NCBI RefSeq assembly: GCF_016889705.1
Contig: NZ_CP069526.1
Span: forward strand, 8,770,001 to 8,834,000
DNA: 64,000 bases
Direction of reading: 5' to 3'
Source: Amycolatopsis sp. FDAARGOS 1241
GTDB taxonomy: Bacteria; Actinomycetota; Actinomycetes; Mycobacteriales; Pseudonocardiaceae
Position 1 is the first letter of the stretch. Each line of letters begins with the position of its first letter. The notes under the pieces were generated by a model. It did not search any database and had not been told where the DNA came from. It saw nothing but the letters and a program-made list of their open reading frames with translations. Of this stretch, positions 1 through 8,362 are shown piece after piece. The position numbers were made by a program, and so were the translations under genes.

Positions 1-657
1 GCCGAGTACGGCCGCTTCGACGAGGCCGAGGACTGGTGCCGCCGAGCGGCGAGCGTGGGCAACACCGCGGCGATGCTCGACGTCGGCGTCGTCATGCGCG
101 AGCGCGGCCGCTACAACGAGGCCACCCGCTGGTGGCGGGAGGCGCTGTCGGACGGCGACCTTTCGGCGACGTGCCTGCTGGGCCTGCAGGCCGAACGCTT
201 CGGCAGGCTCGACGACGCCGAATCGTGGTATCGCCAGGGCGCGACGGGCGGGAACGTCGAGGCGATCGTGCGGCTCGGCCTGCTGCTGCACCGCCGGGGC
301 GACGTCGACGAGGCCGAAGCTTGGTACCTCGACGCGGCCGAGGCGGGCGACCCGGCGGCGATGACCAACCTCGGCGTGCTCGCGCGGGCCCGCGGCGACG
401 ACGGCGAAGCCGCCGCCTGGTACCGCAAGGCGGCCGAGCACGGGAGCGTGCCGGCGTTGACCAACCTGGGCCACCTGGCCGAGGCGCGCGATGAGCTCGC
501 GACGGCGGAGAAGTACTTCCGCCGCGCGGCGGAAACCGGTGACGTGCAGGGCATGCTGAGCCTCGCCCGGATGCTGCGGGCGCGAGGCGCGGCCGAGGAA
601 GCCGAGACGTGGCTGTCGCGCGCCGAGCAGTCCCAGAGCGAGCACGACCGGACGTGA
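1..657 (+). CDS. Sel1/TPR-repeat protein (5' end outside window)
   Basis: The frame is open from the first base, so the N-terminus lies upstream of the window. The visible 218 residues are about six degenerate repeats of some 36 residues with the pattern A-x-x-W-Y-x-x-A-A-x-x-G-x-x-x-A-x-x-x-L-G, typical of Sel1-like/TPR helical repeats. Such proteins are usually scaffolds for protein-protein contacts. No catalytic motif, signal peptide or membrane segment is visible in the part seen. It ends 181 nt before the hydrogenase-associated genes on the same strand. It may be unrelated to them, or an assembly or regulatory scaffold; the sequence does not decide. Confidence 0.8.
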   Translation, partial: AEYGRFDEAEDWCRRAASVGNTAAMLDVGVVMRERGRYNEATRWWREALSDGDLSATCLLGLQAERFGRLDDAESWYRQGATGGNVEAIVRLGLLLHRRGDVDEAEAWYLDAAEAGDPAAMTNLGVLARARGDDGEAAAWYRKAAEHGSVPALTNLGHLAEARDELATAEKYFRRAAETGDVQGMLSLARMLRARGAAEEAETWLSRAEQSQSEHDRT

Positions 658-780
658 CCGGCCCGTTCCGCGACGAAATCCGCGGTGCGGGCCCGTGTCG
701 ACCGCGCTGCGCGAGCCGCGCCGCGGAAGCGGTTCCCTGGTGAATCCTGCGCCGCTCGAAGTATCTTGTGTGGCCCACCT

Positions 781-795
781 CACAGTTCTACTGTG
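781..795. promoter_or_regulatory. Short inverted repeat upstream of the hydrogenase operon
   Basis: A perfect 6-bp inverted repeat with a 3-nt spacer (CACAGT-TCT-ACTGTG) lies 43 nt before the ATG of the first SIS gene, in the only gap ahead of the long hydrogenase operon. Position and symmetry fit an operator. CCACTGTGG-like words also occur inside coding sequence here (near 1801), so chance is possible. Confidence 0.3.
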
Positions 796-838
796 GACGT
801 GACTGCTCCTCCCACCGAGCGCTCAGGGAAGTGCCGCG

Positions 839-1462
839 ATGACCGGCTCTCCGACGACTCCCCCGGGGGCGGTGGCGGCGTTGTTCGAACGCCGCGTCGC
901 ACCTGCTGAGGACCTGGCCGGACAGGCCGGGGCGGTGGCCGACGCGTGTCACGGCATGGCGCGGCGGTTCCACCGGGGCGGGAAGCTCGTCGTGTTCGGC
1001 AACGGCGGTTCGGGCACCGACGCGCAGCACGTCGCGGTGGAGTTCGTGCACCCGGTGATCGTGGGGAAACGCGCGTTGCCGGCCATCTCGCTCACGGCCG
1101 ACGTCGCGACGCTCACCGGCGTCGCGGGGCGCGAAGGGCTCGACGAGGTCTTCGCGTACCAGATCGAGTTCCTGGCCGAGCCGCAGGACATCGCGCTCGG
1201 CATCTCGTCGGACGGCGAGTGCCGCAACGTCCGGCGCGGCCTCGAAGCCGCCCGTGACCTGGGGATGCTCACCGTCGCGCTCACCGGCGGCACGGGTGGG
1301 ACCGTCGCCGCGACCCCCGGGCTCGACCACGTGCTCGTCGCGCGCTCGGCCGATCCGCGCGTGGTGAAGGAGGTGCACGTGACGACTTACCACATTCTGT
1401 GGGAGCTGGTGCACGTGTTCTTCGAGCAGCCGGGGGTGCTGACCCCGGAGGTGACACCGTGA
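839..1462 (+). CDS. SIS-domain protein 1, GmhA-like, hydrogenase-associated
   Basis: This 207-residue protein has a sugar isomerase (SIS) fold related to phosphoheptose isomerase GmhA. It shows GNGGS at residues 54-58 followed by TDAQH, and a late E-V-H-V-T-T-Y-H-I-L segment where GmhA carries catalytic His. The serine/threonine-rich phosphate-binding segment, STSGNS in the second copy, reads ISSDGE (122-127) here, so it may be non-catalytic or bind another ligand. The ATG at 839 has an AGGGAAG ribosome site. It overlaps the next gene by a GTGA junction. SIS genes are recurrent neighbours of actinobacterial group 1h hydrogenases, but their role is unknown to me; heptose metabolism is not implied. 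Confidence 0.8.
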   Translation: MTGSPTTPPGAVAALFERRVAPAEDLAGQAGAVADACHGMARRFHRGGKLVVFGNGGSGTDAQHVAVEFVHPVIVGKRALPAISLTADVATLTGVAGREGLDEVFAYQIEFLAEPQDIALGISSDGECRNVRRGLEAARDLGMLTVALTGGTGGTVAATPGLDHVLVARSADPRVVKEVHVTTYHILWELVHVFFEQPGVLTPEVTP

Positions 1463-1683
1463 GAGAACCGGCCCCCGTCTGCCACGACGGGGTGTGCATC
1501 ACCTGCTCCGACACGGCGGTCGAGGTGACCGTCGTCGAGCTCCTGGACCTCGGGTTCGCGGTCGTCGACACCGGCGAGGGCCGGGAAGAAGTGAGCGTGG
1601 CGCTGGTCGAGGCCGGCGTCGGCGATCGGATCCTCGTGCACGCCGGCGAAGCCATCGCACGCTTGGAGAACCACCCGGAGTAA
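1459..1683 (+). CDS. Small HypC/HupF-like protein
   Basis: This 74-residue protein resembles the beta-barrel HypC/HupF family. It has a Cys-x-x-Cys near the N-terminus (C-I-T-C), a V-x-x-V-x-V strand and the end signature VGDRILVHAGEAIARLE, where HypC has GDYVLVHVGFAI. It lacks the usual N-terminal Met-Cys, whose Cys in HypC contacts HypD and the large subunit. The GTG at 1459 overlaps the stop of the first SIS gene and was chosen over upstream starts that would run through that gene. A canonical HypC is encoded later (8969), so this is a second, divergent copy wedged between two SIS genes. Its function is probably in hydrogenase assembly, but this is not shown. Confidence 0.75.
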   Translation: MREPAPVCHDGVCITCSDTAVEVTVVELLDLGFAVVDTGEGREEVSVALVEAGVGDRILVHAGEAIARLENHPE

Positions 1684-1702
1684 CCCGAGGGAGTTGAGCG
1701 CC

Positions 1703-2380
1703 GTGGCAGGGGATGGCTCGAGCGGCCTCGAAGAGCTCTACCCGTTCCTGTACGCGGGTTCGAGTGATCTCGACGCCGTCCTGACCCAGGTCCGTCAGTC
1801 CACTGTGGAGAAAGCTCGCGAGATCGTCGCGCTGCGCCGGCGGGTGGCCGAGGCCGACGGGGCGCGGCTCTACGCGTGCGCGAAGGACCTCGCGAAGGCG
1901 TTCGCCGGTGGCGGCCGCCTGCTGGCGTTCGGCAACGGCGGCAGCTCCACCGACTCGCAGGACCTCGCGAGCCTGTTCCTGTCGCCGGCGGGCGGCGCGC
2001 GGCCGCTGCCCGCGTTCGGCCTCACCAACGACATCGCCGTGGTCACCGCGCTGAGCAACGACATCGGGTTCGACGTGGTGTTCGCCCGGCAGGTCGCGGC
2101 GTTCGGCCGCCGCGGCGACGTCGCGGTGGGCCTGTCGACGAGCGGGAACTCGGCGAACCTGCTGGCCGCCTTCGACGAGGCCGCGCGCCGCGGCCTCGTC
2201 ACCGTCGGCATCGCCGGGTACGACGGCGGCAAGATGGCCGAACTCGACAGCATCGACCACCTCTTCGTGGTGCCGTCGCCTTCGGTGCACCGCATCCAGG
2301 AAGCCCAGACGACCCTTTACCACGCACTGTGGGAACTCACCCTCGGTGCGCTCGACGAACTCGAGGGTGAACAGCCGTGA
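1703..2380 (+). CDS. SIS-domain protein 2, GmhA-like, hydrogenase-associated
   Basis: This 225-residue SIS-fold protein is paralogous to the one at 839. It keeps the fuller GmhA signature: GNGGSSTDSQ (from about residue 77), LSTSGNS in the phosphate-binding loop, and H-R-I-Q-E-A...Y-H-A-L-W in the C-terminal active-site helix. It could therefore act on or bind a phosphosugar. GTG 1703 is preferred over TTG 1694 because the GAGGGAG ribosome site at about 1687-1693 is correctly spaced only for the former. Its stop overlaps the ATG of the hydrogenase small subunit, so it is translationally coupled to it. Its place between assembly-type and structural genes suggests a maturation or regulatory role. 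Confidence 0.8.
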   Translation: MAGDGSSGLEELYPFLYAGSSDLDAVLTQVRQSTVEKAREIVALRRRVAEADGARLYACAKDLAKAFAGGGRLLAFGNGGSSTDSQDLASLFLSPAGGARPLPAFGLTNDIAVVTALSNDIGFDVVFARQVAAFGRRGDVAVGLSTSGNSANLLAAFDEAARRGLVTVGIAGYDGGKMAELDSIDHLFVVPSPSVHRIQEAQTTLYHALWELTLGALDELEGEQP

Positions 2381-3426
2381 CGCATGCCCAGCAAGAAGAG
2401 AAGCCCATCCACATCCTGTGGATCAACGCCGGACTCTCCTGCGACGGCGATTCGGTCGCGCTGACCGCCGCGACGCAGCCGAGCATCGAGGAGATCGTGC
2501 TCGGCGCGCTGCCGGGTCTGCCGAAGATCCAGGTGCACTGGCCGCTGATCGACTTCGAATGCGGTCCGGACAAGGGCGCCGACACGTTCATCGAGTGGTT
2601 CTACAAGGCCGATCGCGGTGAGCTGGAGCCGTTCGTGCTGGTCGTGGAGGGTTCGATCCCCAACGAGGCGATCAAGGCCGAGGGCTACTGGTGCGGCTTC
2701 GGCAACAACCCCGCGACCGGCCAGCCGATGACCACCAGCGAGTGGCTCGACCGCCTGGCCCCCAAGGCGCTGGCGGTCGTTGCGGCCGGCACCTGCGCGG
2801 CGTACGGCGGCATCCACGCCATGGAGGGCAACCCGACGGGCGCGATGGGCGTGCCCGACTACCTCGGCTGGGACTGGAAGTCGAGCGCGGGACTGCCGAT
2901 CGTGTGCATCCCCGGCTGCCCGACGCACCCGGACAACTTCTCCGAGACGCTCACCTACCTGCTCTACCAGGCCGCGGGCCACGCGCCGATGATCCCGCTC
3001 GACGACCACTTGCGGCCGCAGTGGCTCTTCGGCGCGACCGTCCACGAAGGCTGCGACCGCGCGGGCTACTACGAGCAGGGCCAGTTCGCCGAGGCGTACG
3101 ACTCGCCACAGTGCCTGGTGAAGATCGGCTGCTGGGGACCCGTCGTGAAGTGCAACGTGCCCAAGCGCGGCTGGCTCAACGGCGTCGGCGGCTGCCCGAA
3201 CGTCGGCGGTATCTGCATCGGCTGCACCATGCCCGGCTTCCCCGACCGGTTCATGCCGTTCATGGACGAGCCGCCCGGCGCGCACGTCTCGTCGATGGCC
3301 AGCGAGGCCTACGGCACGGTGATCCGGCGGCTGCGCAAGATCACCGAACGCAAGGCGGACGCCGAACCCAAGTGGCGGCACAAGGGCGGGGTCCTCGAAA
3401 CCGGCTACCGCTCGTCCTGGCGCTGA
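2377..3426 (+). CDS. hhyS: [NiFe]-hydrogenase small subunit, group 1h
   Basis: This 349-residue iron-sulfur subunit passes electrons from the active site. Cys-rich motifs for three clusters are visible: S-C22-D-G-D25-S near the N-terminus, A-G-T-C-A-A-Y-G-G, I-P-G-C-P, and a distal/medial set in the last third (C-x5-C, G-G-C-P, C-I-G-C). The first motif has Asp25 where most hydrogenases have Cys (CxxC becomes CxxD), a hallmark of oxygen-insensitive actinobacterial group 1h enzymes such as the Ralstonia actinobacterial-type hydrogenase and mycobacterial Huc/Hhy. There is no Tat signal peptide, so the enzyme stays cytoplasmic or on the inner membrane face. The ATG at 2377 overlaps the stop of the previous gene. 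Confidence 0.95.
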   Translation: MTHAQQEEKPIHILWINAGLSCDGDSVALTAATQPSIEEIVLGALPGLPKIQVHWPLIDFECGPDKGADTFIEWFYKADRGELEPFVLVVEGSIPNEAIKAEGYWCGFGNNPATGQPMTTSEWLDRLAPKALAVVAAGTCAAYGGIHAMEGNPTGAMGVPDYLGWDWKSSAGLPIVCIPGCPTHPDNFSETLTYLLYQAAGHAPMIPLDDHLRPQWLFGATVHEGCDRAGYYEQGQFAEAYDSPQCLVKIGCWGPVVKCNVPKRGWLNGVGGCPNVGGICIGCTMPGFPDRFMPFMDEPPGAHVSSMASEAYGTVIRRLRKITERKADAEPKWRHKGGVLETGYRSSWR

Positions 3427-3440
3427 AAGGAGTTCCCGAC

Positions 3441-5231
3441 ATGACGCAGACGAAGCCGAAGCGCGGTGGCAAGGTCGAGACCGATCTGGTCGAAATGGCG
3501 TGGGACCCGATCACGCGCATCGTCGGCAGCCTCGGGATCTACACGAAGATCGACTGGGCGGCGAAGAAGGTCGTCGAATGCCACAGCACGTCTTCGGTGT
3601 TCCGCGGCTACAGCATCTTCATGAAGGGCAAGGACCCGCGCGACGCGCACTTCATCACCAGCCGCATCTGCGGGATCTGCGGCGACAACCACGCCACCTG
3701 CTCGGTCTACAACCAGAACATGGCCTACGGCGTGCGCCCGCCGCACCTCGGCGAGTGGATCATCAACCTCGGCGAGGCCGCCGAGTACATGTTCGACCAC
3801 AACATCTTCCAGGAGAACCTGGTCGGCGTCGACTACTGCGAGAAGATGGTGGCCGAGACCAACCCGGGTGTGCTGGAGCAGGCCAACCGCACCGAGGCGC
3901 CGCACGCGCGCGACCACGGGTACCGGACCATCGGCGACATCATGCGCTCGCTCAACCCGCTCGAGGGCGAGTTCTACCGCGAAGCGCTGCAAGTCAGCCG
4001 CTCCACGCGCGAGATGTTCTGCCTCATGGAGGGCCGCCACGTCCATCCGTCCACTTTGTACCCCGGCGGGGTCGGGACGATCGCGACGGTGCAGCTGTTC
4101 ACCGACTACCTCACCCGGCTGATGCGCTACGTCGAGTTCATGAAGCGCTGCCTGCCGATGCACGACGATCTGTTCGACTTCTTCTACGAAGCCATCCCCG
4201 GTTACGAAGAGGTCGGCCGCCGGCGGATCCTGCTCGGCTGCTGGGGCAGCCTGAACAACCCGGAGTTCTGCGACTTCACCTACGAGAACATGGAGTCGTG
4301 GGGCCGCAAGATGTTCGTGACACCGGGCGTGATCGTCGACGGCAAGCTCGTGACGACCAGCCTGCTCGACATCAACCTGGGCATCCGGATCCTGCTCGGC
4401 TCGTCCTTCTACGACGACTGGGAGGGCATGGAGAAGTTCGTGACGCACGACCCGCTGGGCAACCCCATCGACTCGCGCCACCCGTGGAACCAGCACACCA
4501 TCCCGCGGCCGCAGAAGCGCGACTTCGACGACAAGTACTCGTGGACGATGTCGCCGCGCTGGTTCGACGGCACGAACCACCTCGCGCTCGACACCGGCGG
4601 CGGCCCGATCGCGCGCCTGTGGACCACCGCGCTGGCCGGGCTCGTGAACACCGACTACGTGAAGTCCACCGGGCACAGCGTGGTGATCAACCTGCCGCGC
4701 ACGGCCACGAAACCCGAGGTCAGCTTCGAGTGGAAGATCCCCAAGTGGAGCAACGCGATCGAGCGCAACCGCGCCCGCACGTACTTCCAGGCCTACTCCG
4801 CCGGTCTCGCCGTGCACTTCTGCGAACAGGCGCTGGCCGAGGTCCGCGGCGGCAACACGAAGACGTGGGAGCCGTTCACGGTACCGGAGGAAGGCGTGTC
4901 GTGCGGGTTCACCGAGGCGGTGCGTGGGCTCCTTTCGCACCACATGGTGATCAAGGGCGGCAAGATCGCGAACTACCACCCGTACCCGCCGACGCCGTGG
5001 AACGGCAGCGTGCGCGACTCCTTCGGCACCCCGGGCCCGTACGAGGACGCGGTGCAGAACACGCCGATCTTCGAGGAGAACAGCCAGGAGAACTTCAAGG
5101 GCATCGACATCATGCGGGCTGTCCGCAGCTTCGACCCCTGCCTGCCATGCGGCGTGCACATGTACACCGGCGGGGGCAAGACGCTGGAGCGCATCCACAC
5201 CCCGCACGCGTTCGGGACAGAGGTGCTGTGA
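3441..5231 (+). CDS. hhyL: [NiFe]-hydrogenase large subunit, group 1h
   Basis: This 596-residue catalytic subunit oxidises H2 at a NiFe(CN)2CO centre. Nickel ligands are in R-I-C77-G-I-C80-G-D-N-H near the N-terminus and D-P-C567-L-P-C570-G-V-H573 near the end. Twenty-three residues follow His573, beginning with Met, as expected for a C-terminal peptide removed by an endopeptidase after nickel insertion; a candidate protease is encoded at 8359. ATG 3441 follows GAAAGGAG with good spacing, 14 nt after the small-subunit stop. An upstream in-frame extension through the small subunit is a shadow. Group 1h enzymes typically scavenge trace H2 and feed the respiratory chain; that role is inferred from the family. 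Confidence 0.96.
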   Translation: MTQTKPKRGGKVETDLVEMAWDPITRIVGSLGIYTKIDWAAKKVVECHSTSSVFRGYSIFMKGKDPRDAHFITSRICGICGDNHATCSVYNQNMAYGVRPPHLGEWIINLGEAAEYMFDHNIFQENLVGVDYCEKMVAETNPGVLEQANRTEAPHARDHGYRTIGDIMRSLNPLEGEFYREALQVSRSTREMFCLMEGRHVHPSTLYPGGVGTIATVQLFTDYLTRLMRYVEFMKRCLPMHDDLFDFFYEAIPGYEEVGRRRILLGCWGSLNNPEFCDFTYENMESWGRKMFVTPGVIVDGKLVTTSLLDINLGIRILLGSSFYDDWEGMEKFVTHDPLGNPIDSRHPWNQHTIPRPQKRDFDDKYSWTMSPRWFDGTNHLALDTGGGPIARLWTTALAGLVNTDYVKSTGHSVVINLPRTATKPEVSFEWKIPKWSNAIERNRARTYFQAYSAGLAVHFCEQALAEVRGGNTKTWEPFTVPEEGVSCGFTEAVRGLLSHHMVIKGGKIANYHPYPPTPWNGSVRDSFGTPGPYEDAVQNTPIFEENSQENFKGIDIMRAVRSFDPCLPCGVHMYTGGGKTLERIHTPHAFGTEVL

Positions 5232-5234
5232 GCC

Positions 5235-5795
5235 ATGGCGGACCACGACCTCGGCCAGGTCAGCGAGCGGATCGAGCAGCTGCTCGGTGAGCTCGCGGCG
5301 GAGGCGGGCGGCCCGGTCGCGGACAAGGCCGAAGACCTCGTCCACACGCTGCTCGAGTTCTACGGCGCCGGCCTGGCCACGATCGTGTCCGCGCTGCACG
5401 AGGACGCCGCGGGCGAGGCGCTGCTGGCGCGCCTCGCCGGTGACGACCACGTGCGCGGGCTGCTCGTCCTGCACGACCTGCACCCGGTCCCGACGTTCGA
5501 GCGCGTGAGCGCGGCGCTCGACGAAGTGCGGCCCTACCTCGGCTCGCACGCCGGGGACGTCGAGATCGTGGAGATCGACGAGGCCGGGGTGCTGCGGTTG
5601 CAGCTGCGGGGGACGTGCGACGGCTGCCCGTCCTCGACCGTCACGGCGAAGCAGGCGATCGAACGTGTGGTGCGCGACGCGGCACCGGAGCTCACCGATG
5701 TGGTGGTGGCCGGCGTGGTGCCCGAGCCGACCGGGCCGGGTGGCCGGCCGCTGCTGCCGCTCGAAGCCATCGAGTGCCCCGCGGAGCAGGCATGA
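5235..5795 (+). CDS. NifU-domain protein of the hydrogenase operon
   Basis: This 186-residue protein has a helical N-terminal half (about 1-90) of unclear family. Its C-terminal NifU-like domain (about 93-160) holds C128-D-G-C131-P-S-S, the CxxC that binds a transient iron-sulfur cluster in NifU/Nfu. It begins 3 nt after the large-subunit stop, so it belongs to the structural part of the operon. It could deliver clusters to the small subunit or relay electrons. No signal peptide is seen. Similar NifU-type proteins sit beside other group 1h hydrogenases, which supports a dedicated role rather than general Fe-S assembly. Confidence 0.82.
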   Translation: MADHDLGQVSERIEQLLGELAAEAGGPVADKAEDLVHTLLEFYGAGLATIVSALHEDAAGEALLARLAGDDHVRGLLVLHDLHPVPTFERVSAALDEVRPYLGSHAGDVEIVEIDEAGVLRLQLRGTCDGCPSSTVTAKQAIERVVRDAAPELTDVVVAGVVPEPTGPGGRPLLPLEAIECPAEQA

Positions 5796-6415
5796 CGGGT
5801 GGTGGTGGCCTTCGCCGGTTCCGGACGCCCGCCCACCGCCCGGCGCCCGGGGAGCGCTGTGAGCTGTGCGCCGAACCGATCGAGCCGGGCCACGGGCACG
5901 TGATCGACCTCGAGTCGCGCGCGATCATGTGCACCTGCCACGGCTGCTACCTGCTGTTCACCCACAGCGGTGCGGGCGGCAAGCGCCACCGCGCGGTGCC
6001 CACGCGGTACCTGCACGCCCCGCGTTTCCCGGCCGCCGCCACGCTCTGGGAGTCCTCGGGCATCCCGGTGCGGATGGTGTTCGTCTTCTACAACTCCACG
6101 CAGCACCGGGCCGTCGCGTTCTACCCGAGCCCAGCCGGCGCGACGGAGTCGCTGCTGCCGCTGAACACGTGGGGCGAGCTGCTGGCTTCCCAGCCCGGAT
6201 TCGACTCCGTGGCCGCCGACGTCGAGGCGGTGCTGATCAACAAGCACGACGTCGGGTTCGAGGCGTTCGTGGTGCCCATCGACCGCTGCTACGAGCTCGT
6301 CGGCCTGGTCCGGCTGCACTGGCGCGGGTTCGACGGCGGCAGCGAGGTCCACCAGGCGATCGAAGCCTTCTTCGCGGACCTGCGCGAACGCAGTGAGGTC
6401 GTCGCCGATGGCTGA
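5792..6415 (+). CDS. Conserved hydrogenase-cluster protein (DUF5947-like)
   Basis: A 207-residue protein of unknown function. Near residues 20-55 it has C-E-L-C-A-E-P-I and C-T-C-H-G-C-Y, a pair of Cys clusters that looks like a small zinc or Fe-S binding knuckle. The rest is mixed alpha/beta with conserved aromatic stretches (F-V-F-Y-N-S, V-A-F-Y-P-S-P-A-G). The ATG at 5792 overlaps the preceding stop (ATGA), and its own stop overlaps the next gene. From memory it matches the DUF5947 family found in actinobacterial hydrogenase loci. It may be an assembly factor or accessory electron carrier; the sequence does not say which. Confidence 0.75.
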   Translation: MTGGGGLRRFRTPAHRPAPGERCELCAEPIEPGHGHVIDLESRAIMCTCHGCYLLFTHSGAGGKRHRAVPTRYLHAPRFPAAATLWESSGIPVRMVFVFYNSTQHRAVAFYPSPAGATESLLPLNTWGELLASQPGFDSVAADVEAVLINKHDVGFEAFVVPIDRCYELVGLVRLHWRGFDGGSEVHQAIEAFFADLRERSEVVADG

Positions 6416-7055
6416 GCTGACCTTCGACTGCCTCGACGTGCGCCCGGTCAAGTACGCGGCGTCGCCCACGCTCGCGTTCGCGATGAAGATCACCGAGCTC
6501 ACCGCCCAGCCGATCCACGCGCTCGTGCTGCGGGTGCAGCTGCGGATCGAACCGCAGCGGCGCCGCTACTCGACCGCGGAATCGGAGCTGCTCACGAGCC
6601 TGTTCGGCGACCGGTCCCGCTGGGGCGAGACGTTGCGGCCCTTCCAGTTCGCCACCGTGGCGGTGATGGTGCCGAGCTTCACGCGCACCACGGAGTTCGA
6701 GCTCGAAGTGCCCTGCACGTACGACCTGGAAGTGGCCGCGGGCAAGTACTTCCACGCGCTCACCAAGGACACCGACGGCGTGGTGCCGCTCGTGCTGCTG
6801 TTCTCCGGCACGGTCTTCGCCAAGGGCGGGCCGGGGTTCTGGGTGGAGCCGGTGCCGTGGCACACCGAGGCCGAGTGCCGGATGCCGATCACCGCGTGGG
6901 AGGAGCTGATGGACCGCTACTTCCCCAACGTCGCGTGGCTCAAGCTGCACCGCGAGACGATCGACGCGCTGCTGCGGTACAAGTCGCGGCACGCGATCCC
7001 GACGTGGGACGCCGCGGTGGAACACCTGTTGCTCAACTCCGGGGGTGCGCCGTGA
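6408..7055 (+). CDS. Conserved hydrogenase-cluster protein (DUF6084-like)
   Basis: A soluble 215-residue protein with no Cys cluster or known catalytic motif. It is rich in beta-strand-like segments (L-x-V-x-L-R-I-E-P), has a G-G-P-G-F-W-V-E-P-V-P-W stretch and a helical C-terminus ending in a short hydrophobic tail. ATG 6408 is chosen over GTG 6393 because it gives the 8-nt overlap usual in this operon. It matches my recollection of DUF6084 proteins, recorded next to group 1h hydrogenases. Its function is unknown; operon position implies a dedicated assembly or accessory subunit role. Confidence 0.72.
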   Translation: MAELTFDCLDVRPVKYAASPTLAFAMKITELTAQPIHALVLRVQLRIEPQRRRYSTAESELLTSLFGDRSRWGETLRPFQFATVAVMVPSFTRTTEFELEVPCTYDLEVAAGKYFHALTKDTDGVVPLVLLFSGTVFAKGGPGFWVEPVPWHTEAECRMPITAWEELMDRYFPNVAWLKLHRETIDALLRYKSRHAIPTWDAAVEHLLLNSGGAP

Positions 7056-8362
7056 CGAGTGTGTTCGACCGGGCCCGGGCCGTCGGCGACGCCGTGCTGT
7101 ACGAGGGGTACCTGCTGTACCCCTACCGCGCGTCCGCGCGGAAGAACCGCGTGCGCTGGCAGTGGGGCGTGCTGGTGCCGCCCTCGTTCGCGAACGAGGA
7201 CCGCGGTGAGTACGCGTCGGCCCGCACGGAGTGCCTGCTGGAGCCGCGTTCGCGCACCGCCGTGCACTTCACGGTGCGATTCCTGCAGGCCCAGGAGCGG
7301 CTCGTGCACGACGGGCACGGGTTCGTCGACGCCGTCACCGTGGGCGGCCGGGACTACACGACGTGGGACGAGGCCGTGGAGCACGAGGTGACGTTCGTGG
7401 TGCCCGCGGCCGAACTGCTCGCGCAGCCGGTTCGGCTGCCGTTCTCCGTACCGGCGACGGAGAAGCGCGAGAGCGTCGGCGAGCACTGCACGCTGGTGCG
7501 CCGCTCGCGCAAGCTCGCCGGCGTGCTGACGGCGCGGCTCGACGCGCTCGACGGCCCGTTCGGCGGCGCCCGCCTGCGCGTGGACCTGGCCAACACGAGC
7601 CGGTGGTCCTCCGACGGAACCCGCGAATCGGCGCTGCGCCACGCGTTGCTGGCCGCGCACGTGATCCTCGCCGTGGACGCGGGTCACTTCCTGTCGATGC
7701 TCGACCCGCCGGAGTGGGCGAAACCCGCCGTGGCGACGTGCGTGAACGAGCGCGTGTGGCCGGTGCTGATCGGCGGCTCGACGCGCAGCGGCGTGGTGCT
7801 CGCGTCGCCGATCATCCTGTACGACGACCCGGCGATCGCGCCCGAAAGCCCCGGTGAGCTCTTCGACGGCACGGAGATCGACGAGATTCTCACCCTGCGC
7901 ACGATGACGCTCACCGACGAGGAGAAACGCGAGGCCCGCGCCACCGATCCGCGCGCGGCGGCGCTCGTGGACCGCGTCGACGACGTGCCGCCGGAAGTGC
8001 TGGACCGGCTGCACGGCACCGTGCGGCACCTGCGGTCCGAGACCGGCTCCGACACCGACGACGCCGTGCCGTGGTGGGACCCGGGCGCCGACGCGTCCGT
8101 GTCCCCGGAGACCGATGGCGTGGTGGTGGCCGGTGTCCGCGTCGCCGCCGGTTCGCGCGTGCGGCTGCACCCGAACCTGCACGGCGCCGACGCGCAGGAC
8201 ATGTTCCTCACCGGTCGCGTCGCCACCGTGCGCGCGGTGCTGTCCGATGTGGACGGCACGACGCACGTGGCCGTGACCCTCGACGACGACCCGGGCGCCG
8301 ACCTGCAGAACGCCCACGGCCGCTTCCGCTACTTCTCCCCCGACGAGGTGGAACCGACATGA
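7052..8362 (+). CDS. Conserved hydrogenase-cluster protein, unknown function
   Basis: A 436-residue protein whose GTG start overlaps the previous stop by 4 nt. Residues 1-300 look like one large alpha/beta domain with a central A-L-L-A-A-H-V-I-L-A-V-D-A-G-H-F-L-S helix and conserved P-V-L-I-G-G-S. The C-terminal 90 residues look like a separate small beta domain (G-S-R-V-R-L-H-P-N...D-M-F-L-T-G-R-V-A-T-V). No cofactor motif or signal peptide is seen. Proteins of this size occupy the same place in other actinobacterial hydrogenase operons, but I know no biochemical role. It is translationally coupled to the maturation protease. Confidence 0.72.
   Translation: MTSVFDRARAVGDAVLYEGYLLYPYRASARKNRVRWQWGVLVPPSFANEDRGEYASARTECLLEPRSRTAVHFTVRFLQAQERLVHDGHGFVDAVTVGGRDYTTWDEAVEHEVTFVVPAAELLAQPVRLPFSVPATEKRESVGEHCTLVRRSRKLAGVLTARLDALDGPFGGARLRVDLANTSRWSSDGTRESALRHALLAAHVILAVDAGHFLSMLDPPEWAKPAVATCVNERVWPVLIGGSTRSGVVLASPIILYDDPAIAPESPGELFDGTEIDEILTLRTMTLTDEEKREARATDPRAAALVDRVDDVPPEVLDRLHGTVRHLRSETGSDTDDAVPWWDPGADASVSPETDGVVVAGVRVAAGSRVRLHPNLHGADAQDMFLTGRVATVRAVLSDVDGTTHVAVTLDDDPGADLQNAHGRFRYFSPDEVEPT

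Noticed and set aside
839..2380. Heptose biosynthesis role for the two GmhA-like proteins
   Set aside because: No other heptose genes nearby and tight coupling to hydrogenase genes; the fold alone does not imply the reaction.
2691..3440. N-terminal extension of the hydrogenase large subunit through the small subunit gene
   Set aside because: Low-complexity Arg-rich reading of an overlapping gene; ATG 3441 has its own ribosome site and gives family length.
3405..5549. Long minus-strand open frame opposite the hydrogenase large subunit
   Set aside because: It is the antisense of a certain gene; composition is rich in R, V, H, D and G as expected from a shadow of high-GC codons, with no domain.
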